A stretch of 64,000 nucleotides of DNA from assembly GCF_003112555.1 (NCBI RefSeq), contig NZ_BEWB01000012.1, forward strand, positions 186,001 through 250,000, given 5' to 3'. A program made the translations under genes and the position numbers. Shown here one piece after another: positions 1 to 6,550 of the stretch. The stretch is from Streptomyces coelicoflavus. GTDB lineage: Bacteria > Actinomycetota > Actinomycetes > Streptomycetales > Streptomycetaceae. The notes under the pieces are model-generated. The model did not search any database, was not told the origin of the DNA, and saw nothing but the letters and a program-made list of their open reading frames with translations. Numbering within the stretch: the stretch's first letter is position 1; each line of letters starts with the position of its first letter.

Positions 1-417
1 GCCCTGTCGGGCGCCGACGTCTTCATCGGGGTCTCCGGCGGTACGGTGCCGGAGCCGGCGGTGGCCTCGATGGCGAAGGGCGCGTTCGTCTTCGCGATGG
101 CCAACCCGAACCCCGAGGTGCATCCGGAGGTCGCCCACAAGTACGCGGCGGTCGTGGCGACGGGGCGCTCGGACTTCCCGAACCAGATCAACAACGTGCT
201 GGCGTTCCCGGGCATCTTCGCGGGCGCTCTCCAGGTGCGGGCTTCGCGGATCACCGAGGGCATGAAGCTCGCGGCGGCCGAGGCGCTGGCGTCCGTGGTG
301 GGGGACGACCTCGCCGCGGACTACGTCATTCCGTCGCCCTTCGACGAGCGGGTGGCGCCGGCCGTGACGGCGGCGGTGGCCGCGGCGGCCCGGGCGGAGG
401 GGGTTGCGCGCCGGTGA
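1..417 (+). CDS. Malic enzyme, NAD(P)-dependent, C-terminal part (cut by window start)
   Basis: The reading frame is open from base 1 and ends at 417, giving about 138 residues of the C-terminal NAD(P)-binding half of a bacterial malic enzyme (oxidative decarboxylation of malate to pyruvate and CO2). Recognisable stretches are the GADVFIGVSGGTVPEP loop, the AMANPNPEVHPE segment and the FPNQINNVLAFPGIFAGAL signature, all diagnostic of the short bacterial malic enzymes. The N-terminal malate-binding domain lies outside the window. Cofactor preference cannot be read from this fragment; from memory the S. coelicolor gene in this neighbourhood is the NADP-linked enzyme. Cytosolic, anaplerotic, and linked to pyruvate and NADPH supply. 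Confidence 0.93.
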   Translation, partial: ALSGADVFIGVSGGTVPEPAVASMAKGAFVFAMANPNPEVHPEVAHKYAAVVATGRSDFPNQINNVLAFPGIFAGALQVRASRITEGMKLAAAEALASVVGDDLAADYVIPSPFDERVAPAVTAAVAAAARAEGVARR

Positions 418-734
418 CGGTGTGAACTCCTGCGGTGTGGTGAGCGGTCTCGTCCCTGGTGGGCGGGGCCGCTCGCTTGTTTTGGGTGCGGGTGCGGGTG
501 CGGGTGCGGGTGCGGGTGCGGGTGCGGCTGCGGCTGCCGGTGCCGGTGCCGGTGCCGGTGTGCTTGGGCTGGGCGGGGGTGGGGGCGGTGGCCGGCGTTG
601 GCCGGGTGCCGCTGCGCCCACCCGTGCCGCCCCAGCGGCACGACTGCCCGCAGTTGGGGCGGCGGGTGCAAGAGGGGGTGTGTCACATGGCTGTGTGGTT
701 TCGGTTGGGCGGTGGGGAACCTATCGTCAAGGTC
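418..734. other. Intergenic stretch dominated by a hexamer repeat
   Basis: This 317-bp gap separates the malic enzyme from the oxidoreductase. I see no convincing gene in it. Reading frames run through the repeat only because its period is six. It holds the GGGTGC array listed separately, and the promoter of the next gene probably lies in its right half. Confidence 0.6.
484..555. repeat. GGGTGC / GGCTGC / CGGTGC hexamer array
   Basis: Seven perfect copies of GGGTGC (484-525) are followed by two of GGCTGC (526-537) and three of CGGTGC (538-555). The stepwise change of unit looks like slippage plus point mutation, and copy number may vary between strains. It lies just downstream of the malic enzyme gene. 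Confidence 0.9.
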
Positions 735-1700
735 ATGTTCGCTGTCTACGCCGCCCGAATCGACCGCGACCAGCCGCTGGCCGGCCTGGAGTTGGGAGAG
801 CTTCCGGCTCCCGAGGCCCGCCCCGGCTGGAGTGTCGTCGATGTCAGGGCCGCCTCCCTCAACCACCACGACCTGTGGTCCCTGCGCGGCGTCGGCCTCC
901 CCGAGGACCGGCTGCCGATGATCCTCGGCTGCGACGCCGCCGGGGTCGACGCGGACGGCAACGAGGTCGTCCTGCACTCCGTGATCGGCCAGACCGGTCA
1001 CGGGGTCGGCCCCAAGGAGCCCCGCTCCATCCTCACCGAGCGCTACCCGGGGACGTTCGCCGAGCAGGTCGCCGTGCCGACCTGGAACATCCTGCCCAAG
1101 CCCAAGGAGCTCTCCTTCGAGGAGGCCGCCTGTCTGCCGACGGCCTGGCTGACGGCGTACCGGATGCTGTTCACCAACGCCGGGGTGCGTCCCGGTGACT
1201 CCGTGCTGGTGCAGGGCGCCGGCGGTGGTGTCGCCACGGCCGCGATCGTGCTCGGCAAGGCGGCGGGGCTGCGGGTCTTCGCCACCAGCCGGGACGAGGC
1301 CAAGCGCAAGCGGGCCCTGGAGCTGGGTGCCGTGGAGGCCGTCGAGACCGGGGCGCGGCTGCCGCAGCGGGTCGACGCCGTCATCGAGACCGTGGGCGCC
1401 GCCACCTGGTCGCACTCCATCAAGTCGCTGCGGCCCGGCGGCACGCTGGTCATCTCCGGGGCCACCAGCGGCGACCGGCCCTCGCACGCCGAACTGACCC
1501 GGATCTTCTTCCTGGAGCTCAAGGTCGTCGGCTCCACGATGGGTTCCAAGGACGAGCTGGAGGACCTGCTGTCCTTCTGCGCCGCCACCGGTGTGCGTCC
1601 CGTCATCGACGAGGTGCTCCCGATGGACCGGGCCCGAGAGGGGTTCGAGCGGATGGCTTCCGGAGGGCAGTTCGGCAAGATCGTGCTCAGCAACTCCTGA
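735..1700 (+). CDS. Zinc-type alcohol dehydrogenase / quinone oxidoreductase family protein
   Basis: A 321-residue medium-chain dehydrogenase/reductase. An N-terminal GroES-like domain (PAPEARPGWSVVDVRAASLN, then HHDLWSLRGVG and LGCDAAGVD) is followed by a Rossmann domain carrying the nucleotide-binding VLVQGAGGGVATAAIVLGKAAG segment near the middle. The C-terminus (GFERMASGGQFGKIVL) is typical of the quinone oxidoreductase/crotonyl-CoA reductase-like branch. The structural-zinc cysteine cluster is absent, so it is probably a zinc-free NADPH-dependent reductase. The frame is open further upstream, but the ATG at 735 (preceded by CAAGGTC) starts exactly where family similarity begins; everything before it is hexamer-repeat translation. 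The physiological substrate is unknown. Confidence 0.85.
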   Translation: MFAVYAARIDRDQPLAGLELGELPAPEARPGWSVVDVRAASLNHHDLWSLRGVGLPEDRLPMILGCDAAGVDADGNEVVLHSVIGQTGHGVGPKEPRSILTERYPGTFAEQVAVPTWNILPKPKELSFEEAACLPTAWLTAYRMLFTNAGVRPGDSVLVQGAGGGVATAAIVLGKAAGLRVFATSRDEAKRKRALELGAVEAVETGARLPQRVDAVIETVGAATWSHSIKSLRPGGTLVISGATSGDRPSHAELTRIFFLELKVVGSTMGSKDELEDLLSFCAATGVRPVIDEVLPMDRAREGFERMASGGQFGKIVLSNS

Positions 1701-1788
1701 AGTTCTTACTTCTGGCATCCCCCCAGGTGCGGCGGGTCCGGTTCTCCGGGCCCGCCGTTGGCGTTCGCCGTCCCGGCGCCGCTCCCAT

Positions 1789-1833
1789 GTCAACTGGGGT
1801 TGACGCCGGTGTCATGTCAACCTATGTTGACAT
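1789..1833. promoter_or_regulatory. Two tandem palindromic operators, GTCAAC-N4-GTTGAC
   Basis: Site 1 is GTCAAC-TGGG-GTTGAC (1789-1804). Site 2 is the perfect 8-4-8 palindrome ATGTCAAC-CTAT-GTTGACAT (1814-1833), ending one base before the ATG of the small HTH gene. The centres are 27 bp apart. The two copies share half-site and spacer length, so one dimeric regulator probably binds both; the adjacent HTH protein is the natural candidate. The site touches the start codon, so binding should block transcription and perhaps translation initiation. Confidence 0.75.
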
Positions 1834-1834
1834 C

Positions 1835-2044
1835 ATGAGCGAAGCAACGGATCTCGCCACGCGTGCGGGTGACCGTGATCCCCGGATCGGGCTGCGGGCG
1901 GTTGCCGCCCTGCGCAAGCTGGTGGAGCAGCTGGAGGCCGTACAGGTGCGCAGCGCGCGTCAGCGGGGGTGGTCGTGGCAGGAGATCGCCACGGAACTCG
2001 GGGTCAGCAGGCAGGCCGTGCACAAGAAGTACGGGAGGCATTGA
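1835..2044 (+). CDS. Small helix-turn-helix DNA-binding protein
   Basis: A 69-residue protein: an acidic/hydrophobic helical N-terminus (AVAALRKLVEQLEAVQ, possibly for dimerisation) followed by a compact helix-turn-helix (WSWQEIATELGVSRQAVHKKY). An ATG at 1814 is in frame but lies inside the palindrome; the ATG at 1835 sits just after it and is preferred. The stop overlaps the next start as TGATG at 2042-2046, so the two genes are translationally coupled. Small HTH proteins paired with a Clp N-domain protein recur in Streptomyces. I infer that it represses its own operon through the two palindromes upstream. Confidence 0.8.
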   Translation: MSEATDLATRAGDRDPRIGLRAVAALRKLVEQLEAVQVRSARQRGWSWQEIATELGVSRQAVHKKYGRH

Positions 2045-2610
2045 TGTTCGAGCGATTCACCAAGGACGCCCGCACGGTCGTGCAGGGGGCCGTCGAACAC
2101 GCAGAGGAGGCGCGGGCGGGGACCGTGGAACCCGAGCACCTGCTGCTCGCGCTGCTGGACCGGGAGAGCAGCCGCGCCTCCTTCGCGCTGGCGGCGCTCG
2201 GTGTCGATGAGCACCGGGACGCGGTACGGCGGGAGCTGCGGGAGGTGAGGCGCCGTGCCGGTCTGTCGCAGGCCGAGACGGAGGCCCTCGCCGGGCTGGG
2301 GATCGACGTCTCCGAGATCGTCGCCCGGGTGGAGGAGGCCCACGGAGCGGGTGCGATGTCCGTCGGCGACCGGAAGAGCGGGCGCCGCTGGTCCGGGCAC
2401 CGCAGCTTCAGCCGGGGTGCCAAGGAGGTGCTGGAGAAGGCGCTGCGGGTCGCCGTCGCCCGGCGTGAACGGCACATCGGGGACGAGCACATCCTCCTCG
2501 CCCTGGCCGTCCGCCCCGGTGTCCCGGCCGAGGTGCTCGCCGACCACGGGGTGACCCACGAGTCGCTGACCAGGGTGCTGGGTGACGGGGGCGGGCAGGC
2601 CTGCGCCTGA
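2044..2610 (+). CDS. Clp amino-terminal (double Clp-N) domain protein without ATPase
   Basis: A 188-residue protein made of two Clp-N repeats. The first is FTKDARTVVQGAVEHAEEARAGTVEPEHLLLALL near the start; the second is GAKEVLEKALRVAVARRERHIGDEHILLAL in the C-terminal third. In ClpA/ClpC this module binds adaptors and substrates. Here there is no AAA+ domain, so it cannot unfold proteins itself. It may act as a stand-alone adaptor or decoy for ClpC, or sense damaged protein. It is coupled to the upstream HTH gene (overlap at 2044) and followed by a strong terminator. Confidence 0.85.
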   Translation: MFERFTKDARTVVQGAVEHAEEARAGTVEPEHLLLALLDRESSRASFALAALGVDEHRDAVRRELREVRRRAGLSQAETEALAGLGIDVSEIVARVEEAHGAGAMSVGDRKSGRRWSGHRSFSRGAKEVLEKALRVAVARRERHIGDEHILLALAVRPGVPAEVLADHGVTHESLTRVLGDGGGQACA

Positions 2611-2622
2611 GCGGCGCCCCTG

Positions 2623-2663
2623 CGGCGGACGGCGCCCCTGCGGGGGCGGGGCGCCGTCCGCCG
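2623..2663. terminator. Bidirectional terminator, perfect 16-bp stem
   Basis: The arm 2623-2638 pairs perfectly with 2648-2663 around a 9-nt loop. It lies between the convergent Clp-N gene (stop at 2610) and the PadR gene (stop at 2667), so it should serve both. No U-tract follows, as is usual in Streptomyces. Confidence 0.85.
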
Positions 2664-2666
2664 GAC

Positions 2667-3764
2667 TCAGCCCTTCGGGGTCCGCAGGATCACCCCGATG
2701 TGCGCCGCAGCCTCCGACAGCCGGCGGCGGGTGTCGCGCACCTGGTCGGCCGTCACGCCGTGGTCCCGGGCGGCGTCGCGGATGTCGTCCCGGAAGCGGT
2801 CGAGCAGCCGGTCCAGATCGCGGGCCGGGTCGCCGGTGGACTCCGCCGCGTCCTCGTGGGCCCAGCTCGGGGCGTACCCGGCGGGGAAGTCCTCCGGCGT
2901 GACGGAGTACTCGGCGCCGGGGGAGCGGTCGGTCCGCGGGCCGGTGCTCCCGGTGTCGGTGCGGCCGAAGCCCCAGTCCCTGCCGAACTCCTTCCCGAGG
3001 TCCTTCCCGAAGTCCTTCCCGAAGTCACCGACCTCCTTGGCCAGTTCGCTCAGGCCCTCGCGCAGTCCGGTCGGCCAGTCGCCCCGTGAGAAGTGGTCCT
3101 GCACCTGCTCCTGCACGCGCTGGGCGATGCGCTGGACCTCCTCCTGCGCCTGGGCCCGGGCGCGCTCCTGGGCCTCCTTGGCCTGGCGCCTGGCCCGCTG
3201 CGCCTCGTCGCGGGCGCGGCGGCTCTCGTCCTTGGCGCGACGGGCCTGCTCCTTCCACTCCTGCTTGACCCGCCGCATCTCCTCCTTGGCGGCCCGCCAC
3301 GCCTCCTTCTCGTCGGCGTCCCCGGCACCGCCCGCGGCGCCGCTCCACTCGTCGTGCGCGCCGGTGCCGGTGCCCCGCCGGGCCGCGGTGGCCGCGGCCC
3401 GCATCTCCCGGCGCAGATCGCCGGCCGCGCCCCGCACGTCGGCCCGGATCTCGGCGGCCAGCTCGGCCACCGACTCCCGGATCTCCAGCTCCAGGTCGGC
3501 CAGCTCCCCGCTGCGGTCGGCCAGCTCGGCGCGGCCGGCGTCCGTGATGGCGTACACCTTGCGGCCGCCCTCGGTGGTGTGGGTGACCAGGCCCTCCGCC
3601 TCCAGCTTGGCCAGGCGCGGGTACACCGTGCCCGCGGACGGCGCGTAGAGGCCCTGGAAGCGCTCCTCGAGCAGCCGGATCACCTCGTAACCGTGGCGCG
3701 GGGCCTCGTCCAGGAGCTTGAGGAGATAGAGGCGGAGGCGGCCGTGGGCGAAGACGGGGGGCAT
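2667..3764 (-). CDS. PadR-family transcriptional regulator with long charged C-terminal extension
   Basis: A 365-residue protein. The N-terminal ~110 residues are a PadR winged helix (LRLYLLKLLDEAPRHGYEVI, then PSAGTVYPRLAKLEAEGLV and GRKVYAITDAGRAEL). A long Lys/Arg/Glu/Ala-rich region that should be coiled coil follows (about residues 150-230), with repeats such as AQRARRQAKEAQERARAQAQEE. The C-terminus looks alpha-helical (RLLDRFRDDIRDAARDHGVTADQ). Ordinary PadR proteins are 110-200 residues, so the extension is unusual, though similar long forms seem common in Streptomyces. It lies 1 bp downstream of the DUF4097 gene and probably controls that operon. Confidence 0.88.
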   Translation of the reverse strand: MPPVFAHGRLRLYLLKLLDEAPRHGYEVIRLLEERFQGLYAPSAGTVYPRLAKLEAEGLVTHTTEGGRKVYAITDAGRAELADRSGELADLELEIRESVAELAAEIRADVRGAAGDLRREMRAAATAARRGTGTGAHDEWSGAAGGAGDADEKEAWRAAKEEMRRVKQEWKEQARRAKDESRRARDEAQRARRQAKEAQERARAQAQEEVQRIAQRVQEQVQDHFSRGDWPTGLREGLSELAKEVGDFGKDFGKDLGKEFGRDWGFGRTDTGSTGPRTDRSPGAEYSVTPEDFPAGYAPSWAHEDAAESTGDPARDLDRLLDRFRDDIRDAARDHGVTADQVRDTRRRLSEAAAHIGVILRTPKG

Positions 3765-3765
3765 G

Positions 3766-4746
3766 TCAGAGCACCTTCTTGTCGGTCGTGCCGTCGGAAG
3801 GGGTGCCGGTGGCGCCCTGGTCCCGGACGGAAGCGGAATTGTCCCCCGAGTCGCCCCGCGCGTGGTCCGCCGGGCCGGTGTCCTCTGGCTCCCCCTCCCA
3901 CGGTGCGTCCTCCGCGGCCGGACGGCGGAGCAGGGCGATCGAGCCGGAGACCGTGGTGGCCTTCAGCCGGCCGTTGCCCGCGCCGAGCCGGCCGGTGATG
4001 CGCTTGGCCCCCCACTGGCCGCCCACCCGGAGGTCCTCGAAGGCGCTGCTGACCGTGCCGCTGGCCGTGTTCGCCTCGACCCGGGCGTCGGCCGGCTGGG
4101 GCAGCCGGATGGCGATCTCGCCCGAGACGCTGTTCAGGTTGATGTCGGTGGGTCCGCCGGCCGGGTCCAGGTCGACGATCATCGAACCGCTCACCGAGTC
4201 GGCCCGCACGGAGGAGCCCGCCTCCACCACCGTCAGATCGCCGGAGACGGAGTTGAAACGCAGGTCGCCGGTGAGGGCCTGCGCCTCCACGCTCCCCGAG
4301 ACGGTGTCGGAGCGGACCGGGCCCGCGAGGCTCACCAGCGTGGTGTCGCCGGACACGCCCTTCACGTCGGCGGGGCCCTCCAGGCCGGAGACCACGGCCG
4401 CGGCGCTGACGGCGCCGACCTCCACGCGGGTGCCCGTCGGCACCGCCAGGGAGACCACGGCGCTGCGCCGCCAGCCCTTGCGGTCCAGCCATTTGAGGAA
4501 GCCCTTCCAGGGAAGGTCCTCGTACGCCACCGTGAGCACGCCGTCCCGGTGGGTCACGATCAGGGGTGGCCCCTCGATCTCGGAGACCTCCAGGCGGGCG
4601 GAACCTTCTTCGGTGCCCACCACGTTCACCGTTCCACCGACGACGCGTACGTGCAGCCGGCTCACGGGCTCGTCGAAGGTGAGCTTCCTGGGCTCGGCGA
4701 CGGACCACTCGGACATGGTGACGACCTCCTCGACCGAACGCGCCAT
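3766..4746 (-). CDS. DUF4097 family beta-strand repeat protein
   Basis: A 326-residue protein built of short beta-strand repeats of the type xxVSGxxxVxxxxGxxxxxSVSG (GSVEAQALTGDLRFNSVSG, SVRADSVSGSMIVDL, DINLNSVSGEIAIRL), diagnostic of DUF4097 putative adhesins. There is no signal peptide, so it is probably cytoplasmic or exported in an unknown way. The start chosen is the ATG at 4746 (MARSVEEV), with GGAGG seven bases upstream; a second ATG at 4716 also has a GGAGG. It forms an operon with the PadR gene (1-bp gap). DUF4097-PadR pairing is frequent in actinobacteria, but the function is unknown. Confidence 0.85.
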   Translation of the reverse strand: MARSVEEVVTMSEWSVAEPRKLTFDEPVSRLHVRVVGGTVNVVGTEEGSARLEVSEIEGPPLIVTHRDGVLTVAYEDLPWKGFLKWLDRKGWRRSAVVSLAVPTGTRVEVGAVSAAAVVSGLEGPADVKGVSGDTTLVSLAGPVRSDTVSGSVEAQALTGDLRFNSVSGDLTVVEAGSSVRADSVSGSMIVDLDPAGGPTDINLNSVSGEIAIRLPQPADARVEANTASGTVSSAFEDLRVGGQWGAKRITGRLGAGNGRLKATTVSGSIALLRRPAAEDAPWEGEPEDTGPADHARGDSGDNSASVRDQGATGTPSDGTTDKKVL

Positions 4747-4764
4747 ATCGCGTCCTCCGCAATT

Positions 4765-4778
4765 CACGATATATCGCG
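4765..4778. promoter_or_regulatory. Palindrome CACGATATATCGCG ahead of the DUF4097-padR operon
   Basis: The core CGATATATCG (4767-4776) is a perfect palindrome, extended imperfectly to 4765-4778. A half-like CATATCGCG follows at 4744-4752, at the start codon. An AT-rich palindrome in such GC-rich DNA, just upstream of a PadR-containing operon, suggests the PadR autoregulatory operator or a promoter -10 region. Confidence 0.55.
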
Positions 4779-4853
4779 GTGGTCGAAAGTCAAGACACCC
4801 GTTCTGGTGATCAATGATCGGCCGGCCGGAGTGACTTGCCATAACTTGTCCCT

Positions 4854-5705
4854 ATGTCGACGGAAGAGTCCGTTCCCGCCCCCGCTCCGGCTCCCGGGGC
4901 CCTGCTGCTCTGCCGCGCGGAGCCGGACCCCGTCGCCGCCGTCGCCCCGCTGCTGGGCGAACGCATGCCTCTGGTGGGGGCGGGTGAGGGATGGAGCGCC
5001 CTCGTGCCGCGGGGCGGGCCCTGGCGCGACGGCGGGGAGCCCGTCGACCGCGTCGCCGCCGGCTGGGCCGCCGCGCTCGCCGTCGGCGCCCCCTGGCCCG
5101 TACTCGCCCTGTGGTGGGACGCGGACCGGGCCGGATACACCCTCGCCTCCGGCTTCCGCCGCCCCGTCGGTTACGTGTGGCTCGCGGACGGCACCCCGGC
5201 GGGCGAGGACGAGGCCATGCGCACCTTCGCCGCCCGTATCGGCCTCGACCCCGTTCTGGACGTCCAGTCACTGGACCGGCTGACCCGACCGGATCCGGAC
5301 GCCGGCCAGGGTGCTGCTGCCGGTGCCGGTGCCGGTGTCGACGCGCGCGCCAGATTGCGCGGACTGCTGGCGGTGCTCACCCGCGCGGGGATCACCCTCC
5401 CCGCCGGACTGGCCCCCGGTGAGGACGCCGACCGCCTGGGCAGGGCCGCGCGTGCCCTGCCCGGCGTGCGGTGGACCGAGGCCGCCGGGCGCCGCCCGAC
5501 CGTCGACGAGAGCCGCCTCGCCCCCTGGATGCCCTGGGTGGGTGGCCCCGGAGCCCGCGCACTGGCGCTGGCACAGACGGCGGCCGGCCTCACGCTCACC
5601 GCCTGGGGGCTGCGGCGGCACAGCGGCGGATGGACCACGGCGGGCGCGCTGCTGATCGCGCACGGCGCGCTCGGGACGGCGTACGGCCTCACCAAGCGCG
5701 CCTGA
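4854..5705 (+). CDS. Hypothetical protein with C-terminal membrane segments
   Basis: A 283-residue protein that I do not assign to a family. The N-terminal two thirds are Ala/Pro/Gly-rich with scattered Trp (GWAAALAVGAPWPVLALWWDAD), and a Gly/Ala linker (GAAAGAGAGVDA) sits mid-protein. The last ~60 residues hold two likely transmembrane helices (ARALALAQTAAGLTLTAWGL and WTTAGALLIAHGALGTAYGL). No Shine-Dalgarno sequence is visible before the ATG at 4854, so the mRNA could be leaderless. It is divergent from the DUF4097 operon. Conserved hypothetical membrane protein; function unknown. Confidence 0.7.
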   Translation: MSTEESVPAPAPAPGALLLCRAEPDPVAAVAPLLGERMPLVGAGEGWSALVPRGGPWRDGGEPVDRVAAGWAAALAVGAPWPVLALWWDADRAGYTLASGFRRPVGYVWLADGTPAGEDEAMRTFAARIGLDPVLDVQSLDRLTRPDPDAGQGAAAGAGAGVDARARLRGLLAVLTRAGITLPAGLAPGEDADRLGRAARALPGVRWTEAAGRRPTVDESRLAPWMPWVGGPGARALALAQTAAGLTLTAWGLRRHSGGWTTAGALLIAHGALGTAYGLTKRA

Positions 5706-5801
5706 GGGCACCCACCCGGCGAGCCCGCCCGAAACCACCTATCGGCGAGCGCGCCCGACGGCGCTCCGGGATGCCCGGGCGCACCCTGCGCGCCCGCGCG
5801 C

Positions 5802-5984
5802 CTACTCGTCCTCGTCCTCGTCGTCCAGCCGTGCCAGCCACGTCGCCAGCCGCTCCACCGGCACCTCGAAGTCAGGATTCAGGTCGACGAAGGTCCGCAG
5901 CTGCTCGGCGAGCCACTCGAAGGTGACCTCCTCCTCGCCGCGCCGCTTCTCCAGTTCCTCGATGCCTCGGTCGGTGAAGTACAA
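5802..5984 (-). CDS. Small conserved acidic protein (DUF6104-like)
   Basis: A 60-residue protein beginning MYFTDRGIEELEKRR and ending in a strongly acidic tail (LARLDDEDEDE). The start is TTG at 5984, preceded at good distance by AGGAG; no in-frame ATG exists. This short protein is, from memory, almost invariant across Streptomyces and classed as DUF6104. The sequence suggests a compact helical protein, perhaps binding partners through the acidic tail. Function unknown. It is convergent with the upstream hypothetical gene. Confidence 0.78.
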   Translation of the reverse strand: MYFTDRGIEELEKRRGEEEVTFEWLAEQLRTFVDLNPDFEVPVERLATWLARLDDEDEDE

Positions 5985-6173
5985 CTCATGCTCCTGATGC
6001 GGGTGGGACGGGCCCCACGGCGTACCCGTCCAGGGTAGTCCGTACGCCCCGCCCGCTCCTCCCCGCTCGCGGGCGGGGGTCGCGGCCCGCCGGGCTGGGT
6101 ATTAACCTCGTCGGGATCAAGTGACCGGTGCCCGTGCCCGGTTGGGGCGGGGCGGGCTCGACGGGGGAGCGCA

Positions 6174-6545
6174 ATGAGCCACATCCAGGACGTGCTGTTG
6201 CCGGACGGGACGGTGGTCACCGCCCGGATCAGCGAGGCGGACGGGTACGACGACCAGGAGGACGTCGGTTTCACCGAGGCCGCGGTGGCCAAGGTCGAGC
6301 GGCTCCAGGAGCTGATCACCGGGGTCGGCTCCTCGGTGCTGAGCGCGGCCCGCGCGGCCGGGCCCAGCGAGGCCGCCATCACCTTCGGGGTGGAGCTGAC
6401 CGCCAAGGAGGGACTGGCTTTGGCCGTGCTCGCCCGGGGCGAGACCAAGGCGTCGCTGGAGGTCACGCTCACCTGGCAGTTCGACCGGCCCGGCGGGCAG
6501 GCGGACGGACAGGCGGGCCCGCCGGTACCGGCCCCGCACGAGTGA
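6174..6545 (+). CDS. trypco1 / CU044_2847 family protein
   Basis: A 123-residue protein whose first ~105 residues form the small beta-rich domain called trypco1 (trypsin-co-occurring domain 1, CU044_2847 family): VLLPDGTVVTARIS..., a central helix (AAVAKVERLQELITGVGSSV), then AAITFGVELTAKEGLALAVLARGETKASLEVTLTW. The C-terminal 15 residues are a disordered Pro/Gly tail. GGGGAG precedes the ATG. The family is known from its genomic association with trypsin-like effectors of bacterial conflict systems, and the next gene is exactly that. It is proposed to regulate or present substrates to the protease; no biochemical role is established. Confidence 0.85.
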   Translation: MSHIQDVLLPDGTVVTARISEADGYDDQEDVGFTEAAVAKVERLQELITGVGSSVLSAARAAGPSEAAITFGVELTAKEGLALAVLARGETKASLEVTLTWQFDRPGGQADGQAGPPVPAPHE

Positions 6546-6550
6546 CGGGC

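Noticed and set aside
484..555. Possible CRISPR or iteron origin
   Set aside because: Units are six bases with no spacers, no cas genes and no replication genes; it is a simple microsatellite.
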